Of a DNA stretch of 64,000 nt, positions 1 to 7,423 are shown piece by piece. The notes beneath the pieces are model-generated. The model was not told the origin of the DNA. It did no database searches and worked only from the letters and a program-made list of their open reading frames with translations. Source of the stretch: Roseovarius pelagicus (lineage in GTDB: Bacteria; Pseudomonadota; Alphaproteobacteria; Rhodobacterales; Rhodobacteraceae); the NCBI RefSeq assembly GCF_025639885.1, contig NZ_CP106739.1, forward strand, positions 1-64,000, read 5' to 3'. Positions within the stretch are counted from its first letter, which is position 1; every line of letters starts with the position of its first letter. The position numbers and the translations under genes were made by a program.

Positions 1-1
1 C

Positions 2-334
2 GGCTTCGGTTTCGCAGACGATCACATCAGCGCCCCGATTTGGTCAGCCATCGAAACGAACCTGTCGCTGCGCCTTGTCCTTTGTGATCGCGGGTTTGTG
101 GAGCATCAAAAGCTCTTCGATGAAGACGCGCAGGAGATCGACCTCGATCTGGCTGGGCAACGTGCTTACCAGAGCAAGATCGCGCGACTTGTGCAGCAGG
201 GCGATACGCGCATCACGATGTTGAATGGCCGCTTCGAAGACCTTGCCGACGCCTTGCCGATGATATCGGGCAAGACGGATCGTCAGCTCTTGCAGGATCG
301 GCTTGAAAAGCTGCGCGAGGGCGACGGCGCATGA
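2..334 (+). CDS. SIR2-like protein, C-terminal part (5' end outside window)
   Basis: The frame is open from the first bases of the window to a TGA at 332-334, so only the last ~110 residues of a longer protein are seen. The segment starting GFGFADDHI resembles the end of the Rossmann core of SIR2_2-type NAD-dependent enzymes, where a (Y/F)GxSFxDxHI motif is common, and is followed by a helical tail. The stop overlaps the HerA start by four bases (ATGA), indicating one operon and translational coupling. SIR2 next to HerA is a known antiphage pair (SIR2-HerA) in which SIR2 degrades NAD on infection. The assignment rests on a short fragment plus its neighbour; the catalytic Asn/His region lies outside the window. 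Confidence 0.55.
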   Translation, partial: GFGFADDHISAPIWSAIETNLSLRLVLCDRGFVEHQKLFDEDAQEIDLDLAGQRAYQSKIARLVQQGDTRITMLNGRFEDLADALPMISGKTDRQLLQDRLEKLREGDGA

Positions 335-2142
335 GCGAACTTGCCTCTCTGATCGACCCGTCCAAGCGCATCGGAACGGTTACAAGGGTGACGGCAAGTG
401 CCGTTGAACTCACTTTACCGAATGCTCTTGCAGCCCTCGGACGGCGCGGGCTGGCGAAGGGTTCGGTTAGTGATTTCGTGTTTGTCGATTGCGACCGCTC
501 AGCGATCTTGGGGCGCGTGACTGAGGTCGGCATTCCCGACAGGCAGCGAAATGTCCTTGAGCATCAAATCGAAACCGATCCCACGGTAGAGCCGCAAGGG
601 CGCGTCCAGTTGCTGGCAACCGTAAGCAAGACAACTCGGAAAGTGACGCGCGGTATCAACACTCAGCCAAGGGTCGGTGATGGGGTCTACCTCGCAGAGG
701 GCGGAGCGCTATCCAATTCCATCAAGGATGCCTTGGAAGGCGACGTGAAGGGAGACGGCGCACCGATACTTGTTGAGCTGGGGCACCTATCCGGGCTGGA
801 TGATGCCGCCCTTAGCATTCCGCCGGAGAAACTGTTCGGTCGTCATTGCGGAGTATTTGGTGCGACAGGCGGGGGGAAGAGCTGGACGGTTTCCCGCCTC
901 GTCAATGAGATCGTGCGTATAGGTGGCAAGTGCATTCTGTTCGATCCAACGGGAGAATTCGCAGGAAAGGTAGCCGCCGCACGGGAGTTTGAGTTCTCAA
1001 ATGACCAAGCGGCTGAAGGCCGCTTGGCGCGGTTTCCGAGTGAGAAGCTGTCCGAGCTTGACCTGAACGCCCTGCTCAGACCAACCGGGCAAAGCCAAGG
1101 CCCCACTCTTCGGAGTGCGATTATCAGCTTGAGACTGGCTCGACTGCTGTTGGCAGACCCAGTGCGGTTTCCGCAGCATGCCGTCGAAGGCAGCGATGCT
1201 CTTCGAATAGAAGTTCAACACAACGACCAAACAGTCGGCTTCATCCACCTTGACGAGAACAGAACTGTTTCGAAAGCAAACCAACAGAGGAAGCCGCTTG
1301 GTCGCGTTCAGCTGATGCTAGCCGATCAGTTGGCGGCAGATGACTGTGACTTCGATCTCAAAGTGCTTTCCAACCAAATTGGCAAAGAGTGTCTGTTCCC
1401 GGCTAACACGGACGGCACATTTGGCGGGGTAGACCCCAAGCAAGTAGGTTACAACAATACCTTGGTTATTCGGATCGAGACGCATTTGAGCTCTCCTGAT
1501 ATGTCATGCTTCTTTTCTCAAGAAGGCTTGGATATATGCGAAGAAATCGAGGGGTTTCTTGATGATCCAGCTGCGAGGGCTTTGGTGCTTTCATTCGAAA
1601 ACGTGAGCTTTAAGCACAATGCGCGTGAGTTGCTACTGAACGCTATTGGACGATATCTGCTTGGCATCGCACGGCAGGGGCGTTTTCGACAAAATCCGCT
1701 TGTTTGCTTCTTGGATGAAGCTCACCAGTTTATTGGCCGGTCTGTCGGCGATGACCAGAATAGCGTTAACCTCGATGCCTTTGGCCTCATCGCCAAGGAA
1801 GGCAGGAAGTACGGACTGACCACCGTTGTCGCGACGCAGCGTCCCAGAGATGTGCCACAGGATGTTCTCAGTCAACTTGGAACCCTTTTTGTACATCGGC
1901 TAACCAATGAGCGAGACCGGGAAACCATTGAAAGGGCATGCGGTGATCTTGATCGCAGCGCCGCTGCCTTTATCCCGTCTCTATCACAAGGCGAGGCGAT
2001 CATTGTCGGCCCCGATTTACCCGCGCCGTTGCCGATCATGATGAGCAAACCCGAAAAAGGTCAGCAACCAGAAAGCCACGGCCCGAAGTATCAGGAATTT
2101 TGGGGCAAAGCCGAAGCAGCCCCATTGACCGAAGATTTCTGA
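331..2142 (+). CDS. herA: HerA/DUF87-type hexameric ATPase (SIR2-HerA defence partner)
   Basis: A 603-residue protein. The N-terminal ~165 residues look like the HerA beta-barrel (HAS-barrel). Walker A is GATGGGKS at 177-184, Walker B is CFLDEAH at about 459-465, and the late segment TQRPRDVPQDVLSQ plus TNERDRETI matches the arginine-finger/sensor region of HerA/FtsK-like translocases. Family role: a hexameric DNA-translocating ATPase which, in defence pairs, assembles with SIR2 or a nuclease. The start overlaps the SIR2 stop by 4 bp, and the reverse transcriptase begins 21 bp after its stop. HerA with NurA in DNA repair is the alternative, but NurA is absent and SIR2 and RT are the neighbours. 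Confidence 0.85.
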   Translation: MSELASLIDPSKRIGTVTRVTASAVELTLPNALAALGRRGLAKGSVSDFVFVDCDRSAILGRVTEVGIPDRQRNVLEHQIETDPTVEPQGRVQLLATVSKTTRKVTRGINTQPRVGDGVYLAEGGALSNSIKDALEGDVKGDGAPILVELGHLSGLDDAALSIPPEKLFGRHCGVFGATGGGKSWTVSRLVNEIVRIGGKCILFDPTGEFAGKVAAAREFEFSNDQAAEGRLARFPSEKLSELDLNALLRPTGQSQGPTLRSAIISLRLARLLLADPVRFPQHAVEGSDALRIEVQHNDQTVGFIHLDENRTVSKANQQRKPLGRVQLMLADQLAADDCDFDLKVLSNQIGKECLFPANTDGTFGGVDPKQVGYNNTLVIRIETHLSSPDMSCFFSQEGLDICEEIEGFLDDPAARALVLSFENVSFKHNARELLLNAIGRYLLGIARQGRFRQNPLVCFLDEAHQFIGRSVGDDQNSVNLDAFGLIAKEGRKYGLTTVVATQRPRDVPQDVLSQLGTLFVHRLTNERDRETIERACGDLDRSAAAFIPSLSQGEAIIVGPDLPAPLPIMMSKPEKGQQPESHGPKYQEFWGKAEAAPLTEDF

Positions 2143-2163
2143 TCAAAATAGTAGGAAGTATTG

Positions 2164-3627
2164 ATGTTCGATTTCTACTCAGCTGACTATCGTCGAATGC
2201 TTTTCCCGATGTGGACAAACCGCTACTTGATCGAAAATGGTCAAGCCGAGATTGCCGAGTTTTTGAATCGTTGCCTTGATCCCGATCAGGAATCTTTTTC
2301 ATTCCGTTCGCAAACCAGGGTTTATGCCGGCAAGCCCGGTTTTCACCTGAGGCGAACCGTTAAACTGGACCCTGTGGCGGAGTATTTTATTTACGATCTC
2401 GTCTTGCGAAATAGAATCCGCTTCAGAGCGCCCTACCACGAGCACAAGAAGCATTTTGGCTACCGCTTTCAAGATGGTGAGCCACTCAATCCTTCGGGAT
2501 CATATCGAGGATATAAGGGGGCCATTGCTGCGTATCGAGATCAATTCAGATACAGCTTGAGCTTCGATGTCGCTGCTTATTTCAACTCAGTTTACCACCA
2601 TGACCTCGTTTCTTGGTTGTCCAGAACCGGAGCATCTGAACAGGATTACCAGGCGTTTGGTCAGTTTCTTCGGGAAATAAACACGGGGCGGTCAGTCGAT
2701 TGTCTGCCACAGGGCATTTACCCAACGAAAATGATAGGCAACGATTTTCTCCGTTTTGTCGAGCAGTTTCACGGATTGCGCAGCAATGCGGTTGTTAGGT
2801 TTATGGACGATTTTGTACTTTTCTCCGACTCGCGGCGTGATCTTCGTCATGACTTCATTACGATCCAGCGCTTGTTGGGTGAGAAAGGCCTTTCACTGAA
2901 TCCAAACAAGACCAGTGACGGAGTGCGGGAGAACGTTGAACTTGAGGATGCGATCGAAGACGTAAGGATACAGCTACTCCAAAGACGGCGTGTCGTTATC
3001 ACCGACTATGATGGTATTCCCGATGAAGAGGTCGAAGTCGAACAGGATTTGTCGGATGAAGAAATGGGTTTTCTGCGAGGCCTACTACAACAAGATGATA
3101 TCGAAGAAGAGGACGCAGAGCTCGTGCTGGCGTTGATGGCAGAGCATGCCGAAGAAGCGATTGACCGTCTTGCAGACATAGCGCGTCGCTTCCCACACCT
3201 ATTCAAGAATATTCACTCATTTTGCCGTGAGGCGGAAGACGAGGAAGCCATAGCCGCATTCGTCTTGGAACTACTTCGTGACAATGACGCGATGATCTAC
3301 GAGTTTCAGCTTTTTTGGCTGACCCACATTCTTGAAGATCGGCTTCTGAACACCAATTCAGCGGCAGAGATCATAGACAGGCTGAACAATCATCCAAACG
3401 CCACATCGATATCAAGGGCTAAACTCCTCGAAATACCCGACTTGAGGTACGGTTTAGTAGAGCTTCGCGACGCCCATTTGGGTGCTGGGCAATCCGATTG
3501 GTTGTCCTGGTCTAGCGCGGTCGGCCACAGAGGATTGAATAGAATCGACCGCCGTCACAGATTGGGTTACTTTGCCAAAGCTTCAAACTACAACAAGCTT
3601 GTGTTTGACATAGTGTCGAAGGATTGA
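2164..3627 (+). CDS. Reverse transcriptase with acidic/helical C-terminal domain (defence-type RT)
   Basis: A 487-residue protein. RT motifs in order are: SFDVAAYFN with catalytic Asp135; LPQGIYPTK (182-190), the motif B equivalent; RFMDDFVLFS with FMDD at 213-216 in place of YxDD; then LSLNPNKT (about 244-250). The C-terminal half (about 255-487) has a strongly acidic stretch (about 285-320) and helix-rich sequence resembling the alpha-helical repeats of Abi/UG-type RTs; I recognise no nuclease motif in it. ATG 2164 is chosen because AGGAAG lies about 5 bp upstream; a TTG sits one codon earlier. The 21-bp gap after herA leaves no room for a retron msr-msd RNA there and I see no VTG retron motif, so a DRT/Abi-like RT is more likely. 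RT activity is inferred from motifs. Confidence 0.8.
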   Translation: MFDFYSADYRRMLFPMWTNRYLIENGQAEIAEFLNRCLDPDQESFSFRSQTRVYAGKPGFHLRRTVKLDPVAEYFIYDLVLRNRIRFRAPYHEHKKHFGYRFQDGEPLNPSGSYRGYKGAIAAYRDQFRYSLSFDVAAYFNSVYHHDLVSWLSRTGASEQDYQAFGQFLREINTGRSVDCLPQGIYPTKMIGNDFLRFVEQFHGLRSNAVVRFMDDFVLFSDSRRDLRHDFITIQRLLGEKGLSLNPNKTSDGVRENVELEDAIEDVRIQLLQRRRVVITDYDGIPDEEVEVEQDLSDEEMGFLRGLLQQDDIEEEDAELVLALMAEHAEEAIDRLADIARRFPHLFKNIHSFCREAEDEEAIAAFVLELLRDNDAMIYEFQLFWLTHILEDRLLNTNSAAEIIDRLNNHPNATSISRAKLLEIPDLRYGLVELRDAHLGAGQSDWLSWSSAVGHRGLNRIDRRHRLGYFAKASNYNKLVFDIVSKD

Positions 3628-3769
3628 GTGGGCCTTTAGGGTTCACCTGAATTTTTGATATTGTCAGTATTACCGAATTTTGTACAGCGTCCGCTCTGGG
3701 GAAGCTGCGTCGCACACCTGACTAAATCGGCAAAGTCCGCTACAGGCCGACCACGTCGGGCGTACTGCT

Positions 3770-4369
3770 TCAATCCAGATCGACGTCGCCGATGCGCGGC
3801 GCATGAACATGCGTCCGGACAAGCAATGCAGCGGCCGCGCCCGCGAAAGCGCCGAACAGATGAGCCTCCCACGAGACGTCAGGCTGACCCGGAAGAACGC
3901 CCCAGAGAATAGAGCCGTAGAGGACACCGACCACCAGTGCCGCGCCCAGCGTGATCAGTGAGCGATCCACGAGGCCGCGCGCGACGAGGAAGCCAAACCA
4001 GCCGAAGACGAGCCCTGACGCGCCGATATGGATGGCCGAACTTCCGAACAGCCAGACAAGACCGCCGCCGAGGCCGATCACGATGGTGTTCACAGGCAGC
4101 AAGGCCCGCGTGGTGGTGGCCACCAGCAGCCCACCCATCACCAATAGCGGCGGCGTATTGGCCATAAGGTGCGCGAAGCTTCCATGCAGTAGGGGCATGG
4201 CGATGACACCATCCAATCCGCTTACGTGCCGGGGGATCAGGCCGAAGGCCGGGTTCAAGCCGTAACCGATAATCCAATTGAGGAGGTGAGCCGCCCAGAG
4301 CAGTGCAACAAAGGCGACAAGCGCCGCGGTGCGCAGAAAGAAGGCACGCATGTGATCCCGGTTAATCAT
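3770..4369 (-). CDS. Rhomboid family intramembrane serine protease
   Basis: A 199-residue, very hydrophobic protein with about six membrane segments. The rhomboid catalytic serine motif IGASG is followed by a glycine-rich helix (LVFGWFGF), and the catalytic His is in EAHLFG near the C terminus. An [10 protein letters not shown] segment matches the conserved HxxxxHxxxN helix of the family. Rhomboids cut transmembrane substrates within the membrane; the substrate is unknown. The ATG at 4369 (MINRDHM) is chosen as the first Met before the first membrane helix; no strong ribosome site is visible, and an upstream in-frame ATG at 4462 would add 31 polar residues. It is convergent with the RT gene. 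Confidence 0.85.
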   Translation of the reverse strand: MINRDHMRAFFLRTAALVAFVALLWAAHLLNWIIGYGLNPAFGLIPRHVSGLDGVIAMPLLHGSFAHLMANTPPLLVMGGLLVATTTRALLPVNTIVIGLGGGLVWLFGSSAIHIGASGLVFGWFGFLVARGLVDRSLITLGAALVVGVLYGSILWGVLPGQPDVSWEAHLFGAFAGAAAALLVRTHVHAPRIGDVDLD

Positions 4370-4499
4370 GCTGGCAACAGTAGACGTCCCCACAGCGCCT
4401 TCAACGGCTTTCGCGCGCTGCACAGGGTGCCACCTTTGGGAAAGGGGGTTTGAGGCGGCCAACCTCGGTACGGCTCAAGCCAAGAAAATGGCCTCGATC

Positions 4500-5036
4500 T
4501 TACACGGTGTTCCCCGGGCGAAAGGGCTGCGGTTCACGCTCGGGGCGCTTCAGGGCTTCGGCGTATTTGCGGGCATTGTCATCAATCGTGTCGTGCCAAA
4601 GCTTCGAGACGAAGGCCCGGGCGTCTTGGACCGTCATGTCTTTCAGCGAAGAGGACAGCGCCATGAAAAGCTCATCCTCACTGATCGCAGCGGCATGGTG
4701 CATGGCGTCCGCGTAAAATGACGGGTCGTTAAGGACCTGCTCGCTCAGCGGCATCCGCGCGAGGTTCTCTTCTGGGATCCCCATGAAGATCGTGTCCTGC
4801 AGGTCGGTCAGATACGCACGCCGCGAGGTGGACACCGGCTTTCCTGCTGCCTTGGCGTCCAGATACGCCTGCAGGTTCTTGTCGAGCTTTGCCCTTGCAT
4901 GGGTCATGATGACTTCACGCTTTCGGGCGGGTAGCGCGAATCCGGTGCAGCGCTCGATATGGGCGAGGAGATCTTCAACCTCTGCCTCAACATTAAAGCT
5001 CTCGAACCATGGAACCGTCCCTGATCTAGCCGCCAC
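4500..5036 (-). CDS. Conserved hypothetical plasmid protein
   Basis: About 178 residues from a GTG at 5036 preceded by a GAGGGCGGG stretch; an upstream ATG (5150) would add a segment that runs through the terminator of the next gene, so I prefer GTG. The protein is soluble, helical and charged, with no signal peptide and no recognised catalytic motif. It contains an HARAKLDKNLQAYLDA helix and ends PFRPGNTV. It lies between the rhomboid gene and the DUF736 gene on the same strand. An AT-rich stretch just upstream (5045-5085, including a TACAATAAT run on the minus strand) may hold its promoter. Function unknown. Confidence 0.6.
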   Translation of the reverse strand: MAARSGTVPWFESFNVEAEVEDLLAHIERCTGFALPARKREVIMTHARAKLDKNLQAYLDAKAAGKPVSTSRRAYLTDLQDTIFMGIPEENLARMPLSEQVLNDPSFYADAMHHAAAISEDELFMALSSSLKDMTVQDARAFVSKLWHDTIDDNARKYAEALKRPEREPQPFRPGNTV

Positions 5037-5129
5037 GCGCCCGCCCTCGATATTTCGATAATATATTATTGTATCGCATTTGCACCTGATCGCAAGCGGG
5101 TGGCGTCCTTCACGCAAACGGACATGGAA

Positions 5130-5161
5130 AAAGGGGAACCGTGATCCCACGGTTCCCCTTT
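5130..5161 (-). terminator. Rho-independent terminator of the DUF736 gene
   Basis: A perfect inverted repeat AAAGGGGAACCGTG with four loop bases. On the minus strand the second arm runs into five or more T residues. It sits about 30 bp after the stop of the DUF736 gene at 5193. Confidence 0.85.
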
Positions 5162-5192
5162 GGGTTCAGATCGTCTCGCCCTCGCGTGCCAA

Positions 5193-5921
5193 TTAGGCGA
5201 CCAACGACAGCCCCGTGCCTGCGTCCTGCGGCTGCTCACCGCTGTCGATGAACGGGATGATCGAGAAGGTCTGCCCGCCGCGCTGTTCTTCGTTCTGCAC
5301 GGCGTTCACGCGCAGGTCGCCATCGGGCGTGTTGATCAGCAACGACAGGTAATCATTGCCCGTGCGGCTGCTTTTGGCCATCCACGCCGAGCCGACGCGG
5401 ATCGGTGTGCCCCGAGGCGAGCTGACCTCGATGCGGTAATCGGGGTGGGTCTCCTCGGATTTGTAGCTGTTCTCGATCAGCATGAACTCCAGATCGAACA
5501 TCATGTTGGCGATGTAGCCCGTGAAGGCGTTGTCAGCATCCATGGCGGTGAGCTCGCCCGAGATCGAGCCGGATTTCATCAGGCCGTTCGAGACCAGCGG
5601 GATGATCTCGAACGCGCCGCTCTGGGCCGATCGCGCCTCTTTCGTCTGCACCGCGTTGACCCGGAACGGACCCAAGCCGACATCGATCTGCATCGAGATG
5701 TAGGGGTTGCCGCTAGTATTGCCGGTCTCGTTCCAGGCTGTGCCGATGCGCACCTTGCGGCCTGATTTGTTGACTGCCGTCACGTCAAAATCCGGGCTGC
5801 GTTCGGACATCTTGGCCCGCGCCTCCAACTGGATGGCGATGTCAAAGCGCGTCGAGTGGATCATGCCGGTGTACTGAGCGGCTGCGGTCTCGACATTGCG
5901 GGTGAGGGTTCCTGCGAACAT
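5193..5921 (-). CDS. DUF736 protein with two tandem DUF736 domains
   Basis: A 242-residue protein from ATG 5921, preceded by AAAGGAA; the open frame extends to 6005, but MFAGTLTRNVE is the natural start. Two copies of the same domain are visible. The first (about 1-115) has VRIGTAWNETG, ISMQIDVGLGPFRVNAV and IIPLVSN. The second (about 118-240) has IRVGSAWMAKSS, LSLLINTPDGDLRVNAV and IIPFIDSG. DUF736 is usually a single ~100-residue domain common on alphaproteobacterial plasmids and integrative elements, and its function is not established. A copy of the shared GTGAAAGC-type motif lies about 90 bp upstream (6011-6032). Confidence 0.85.
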   Translation of the reverse strand: MFAGTLTRNVETAAAQYTGMIHSTRFDIAIQLEARAKMSERSPDFDVTAVNKSGRKVRIGTAWNETGNTSGNPYISMQIDVGLGPFRVNAVQTKEARSAQSGAFEIIPLVSNGLMKSGSISGELTAMDADNAFTGYIANMMFDLEFMLIENSYKSEETHPDYRIEVSSPRGTPIRVGSAWMAKSSRTGNDYLSLLINTPDGDLRVNAVQNEEQRGGQTFSIIPFIDSGEQPQDAGTGLSLVA

Positions 5922-6010
5922 GGGATGGTTCCTTTTGGATTGGCCGGTGTCTGACGTCCTTGCCAGCGCATCCGGGATTGCTTTCTCGACCCCTTGAGGG
6001 ATCACAAATC

Positions 6011-6032
6011 AGAAAGCTTGCTTTCCTTTCAG
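6011..6032 (-). promoter_or_regulatory. Shared upstream motif, copy A
   Basis: On the minus strand this reads CTGAAAGGAAAGCAAGCTTT, a diverged version of the motif whose best copies are at 11723-11746 and 21071-21092. It lies about 90 bp before the DUF736 start codon. The role (promoter or operator) is inferred only from its repeated position. Confidence 0.5.
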
Positions 6033-6045
6033 CCCCGCCCACAGG

Positions 6046-6348
6046 TCAGAGCTGCCGTCCGAGTGGGAATGCCCCCGCGCCTCCTGGTGTTACGCCCCTC
6101 CCCTGCCCGTCTGGTCTTGATTGGCTGCCCGGACTTTCTGCGGCGTCCTTCGATTGCGCGACGAAGAACTCCGTTTCTTTTCCGTTCAACCGTTGCACGC
6201 TCCGGTCTGTCAGGCCGATGCAGCTACCATTCGGCACATAGATGATCAGGTACTGACCGACCCGGTCCTTGTGGACAACATAGCCGGTATTGGCCCAGTG
6301 CACGGTCTGCCCGGCATCAACGGCCGCCTTGATATCATCGAGTGTCAT
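6046..6348 (-). CDS. Hypothetical plasmid protein (100 aa)
   Basis: Start ATG 6348 is set by AAGGAGGATCC immediately upstream; the open frame continues to 6423 through a terminator, so the longer form is unlikely. The protein begins MTLDDIKAAVDAG and has a hydrophobic core (YLIIYVPNGSCIGL), then a glycine/proline-rich tail that looks disordered. It is soluble with no recognised motif. It lies between the DUF736 and DUF6915 genes in the same direction; the hairpin at 6388-6413 separates it from the latter, so it may have its own promoter. Confidence 0.6.
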   Translation of the reverse strand: MTLDDIKAAVDAGQTVHWANTGYVVHKDRVGQYLIIYVPNGSCIGLTDRSVQRLNGKETEFFVAQSKDAAESPGSQSRPDGQGRGVTPGGAGAFPLGRQL

Positions 6349-6387
6349 GGGATCCTCCTTAAGAAGAATGGTGGGGAAACGACGCAA

Positions 6388-6413
6388 GAAGCCCGATCTT
6401 CCGACCGGGCTTC
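6388..6413 (-). terminator. Rho-independent-like terminator after the DUF6915 gene
   Basis: An inverted repeat with arms GAAGCCCGATC / GACCGGGCTTC around a TTCC loop, followed by a short T-containing tract on the minus strand. It lies 36 bp beyond the stop at 6449. Confidence 0.65.
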
Positions 6414-6448
6414 CGTGCGGCATTCGTTTGGCAAACGGCCGAGACCTG

Positions 6449-6910
6449 TCATGCGCTTTGCGTGGCTTGGATCGCGCGCGACGCCATCCAATCCTTCAGG
6501 CCAAGAACCGTTCTGCCGGCGGCGACCTCGGAGGCCCAGGCAACCCTTGGGTCGCCGCAGGGCTCGGAGCCGACATGCCGGTCGATGTGGCCATTGGCCA
6601 TCCATGGCTCGGGCTGGATCCGTCGCAGCCAGTCCGCCATGCTCGGGATACGTCCCTGACAGTCTTCGCGGACATGCTGCTCGCCGATCCAACGCACGGG
6701 AATGTCCCGACCTGCGCTATTGGTCAGGGTCAGGCCGAAGACACGTTCAGCCTCAAACAGGCCTTGGGCATGATGGCGCATGGCTCGGTGCGTGAAGAGC
6801 GCGAGGTGCTCTTTCGAGGCGTCAAACCAATCGTGCACAGCCTGATAGTCAGACGGCACCCCGCCGAATTTCCGGGCAGAGCTTTCAGCATGATGAAGCG
6901 GATGGGCCAT
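6449..6910 (-). CDS. DUF6915-type plasmid protein
   Basis: A 153-residue protein from ATG 6910 (MAHPLHHAESSARKFG), with GAGGG about 10 bases upstream. It is rich in His, Trp and Arg; the segment HDWFDASKEHLALFTHRA followed by HHAQGLFEAERVFG is typical of a family I know as DUF6915, always found on plasmids or genomic islands. It has no membrane segments and no known activity. The start lies 1 bp after the stop of the DUF6878 gene, so the two are probably co-translated. The conserved His-rich N terminus could bind metal, but this is a guess. Confidence 0.7.
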   Translation of the reverse strand: MAHPLHHAESSARKFGGVPSDYQAVHDWFDASKEHLALFTHRAMRHHAQGLFEAERVFGLTLTNSAGRDIPVRWIGEQHVREDCQGRIPSMADWLRRIQPEPWMANGHIDRHVGSEPCGDPRVAWASEVAAGRTVLGLKDWMASRAIQATQSA

Positions 6911-6911
6911 C

Positions 6912-7298
6912 TCAAAGACCCTCGACATAGCTGTGCGAGCATTCGACATAGCGGTCCGCGTGATCGAGGGTGATGCTGTCGCCGGTGATGTCCCAGGTCA
7001 GCGTGCCGTAGCCGCCCTCGTTGTTTTCGAACCCCGGGTGATGGTGATAGGCGAGCGACCAGGCGAAATCGCCAACCTCTGTGGCAAGCGGTTCCGGCAG
7101 TTGGACCTCTGCAGGCTGCATCGTGACATCCTCGACATTGCCGGAGTCGCCATAGCCTTCGTATTCGGCAGTGACCTCGCTGATGCCAAGCGCACGTAGT
7201 TGCGCGAGCAGCTCCGTTCGAGATGCCTTCAAGGTGGTTTCGCGCTCTGCACGCCACTGAGCCGCCATTGCGGCATAGTCGATCTGGGGATTGGTCAT
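6912..7298 (-). CDS. DUF6878-type plasmid protein
   Basis: A 128-residue protein from ATG 7298, preceded by GAGGACAGACCC. The conserved centre includes AEYEGYGDSGNVEDVT and AYHHHPGFENNEGGYGTLTWDI, a distinctive pattern I associate with DUF6878 on alphaproteobacterial plasmids. It is acidic and soluble; function unknown. It is first of a two-gene unit with the DUF6915 gene. Copy B of the shared upstream motif lies 103 bp before the start, overlapping the stop of the preceding methylase/helicase gene. Confidence 0.7.
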   Translation of the reverse strand: MTNPQIDYAAMAAQWRAERETTLKASRTELLAQLRALGISEVTAEYEGYGDSGNVEDVTMQPAEVQLPEPLATEVGDFAWSLAYHHHPGFENNEGGYGTLTWDITGDSITLDHADRYVECSHSYVEGL

Positions 7299-7400
7299 GG
7301 GTCTGTCCTCTTGTCTGAATTTGGGGGGCCGGGCGTGGCACTGGTCAGAGCGCGCCCGGAAAGCGCAGACCGGCCAAACCCCGATCCGCGACGCTCGACC

Positions 7401-7423
7401 AGAAGCCCGCTTTGACTTTTCAG
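7401..7423 (-). promoter_or_regulatory. Shared upstream motif, copy B
   Basis: The minus strand reads CTGAAAAGTCAAAGCGGGCTT. It overlaps the stop codon of the methylase/helicase gene and precedes the DUF6878 start by about 100 bp. Confidence 0.6.

Noticed and set aside
2143..2163. A retron msr-msd RNA just upstream of the reverse transcriptase
   Set aside because: Only 21 bp separate the HerA stop and the RT start, and no VTG retron motif is seen in the RT.
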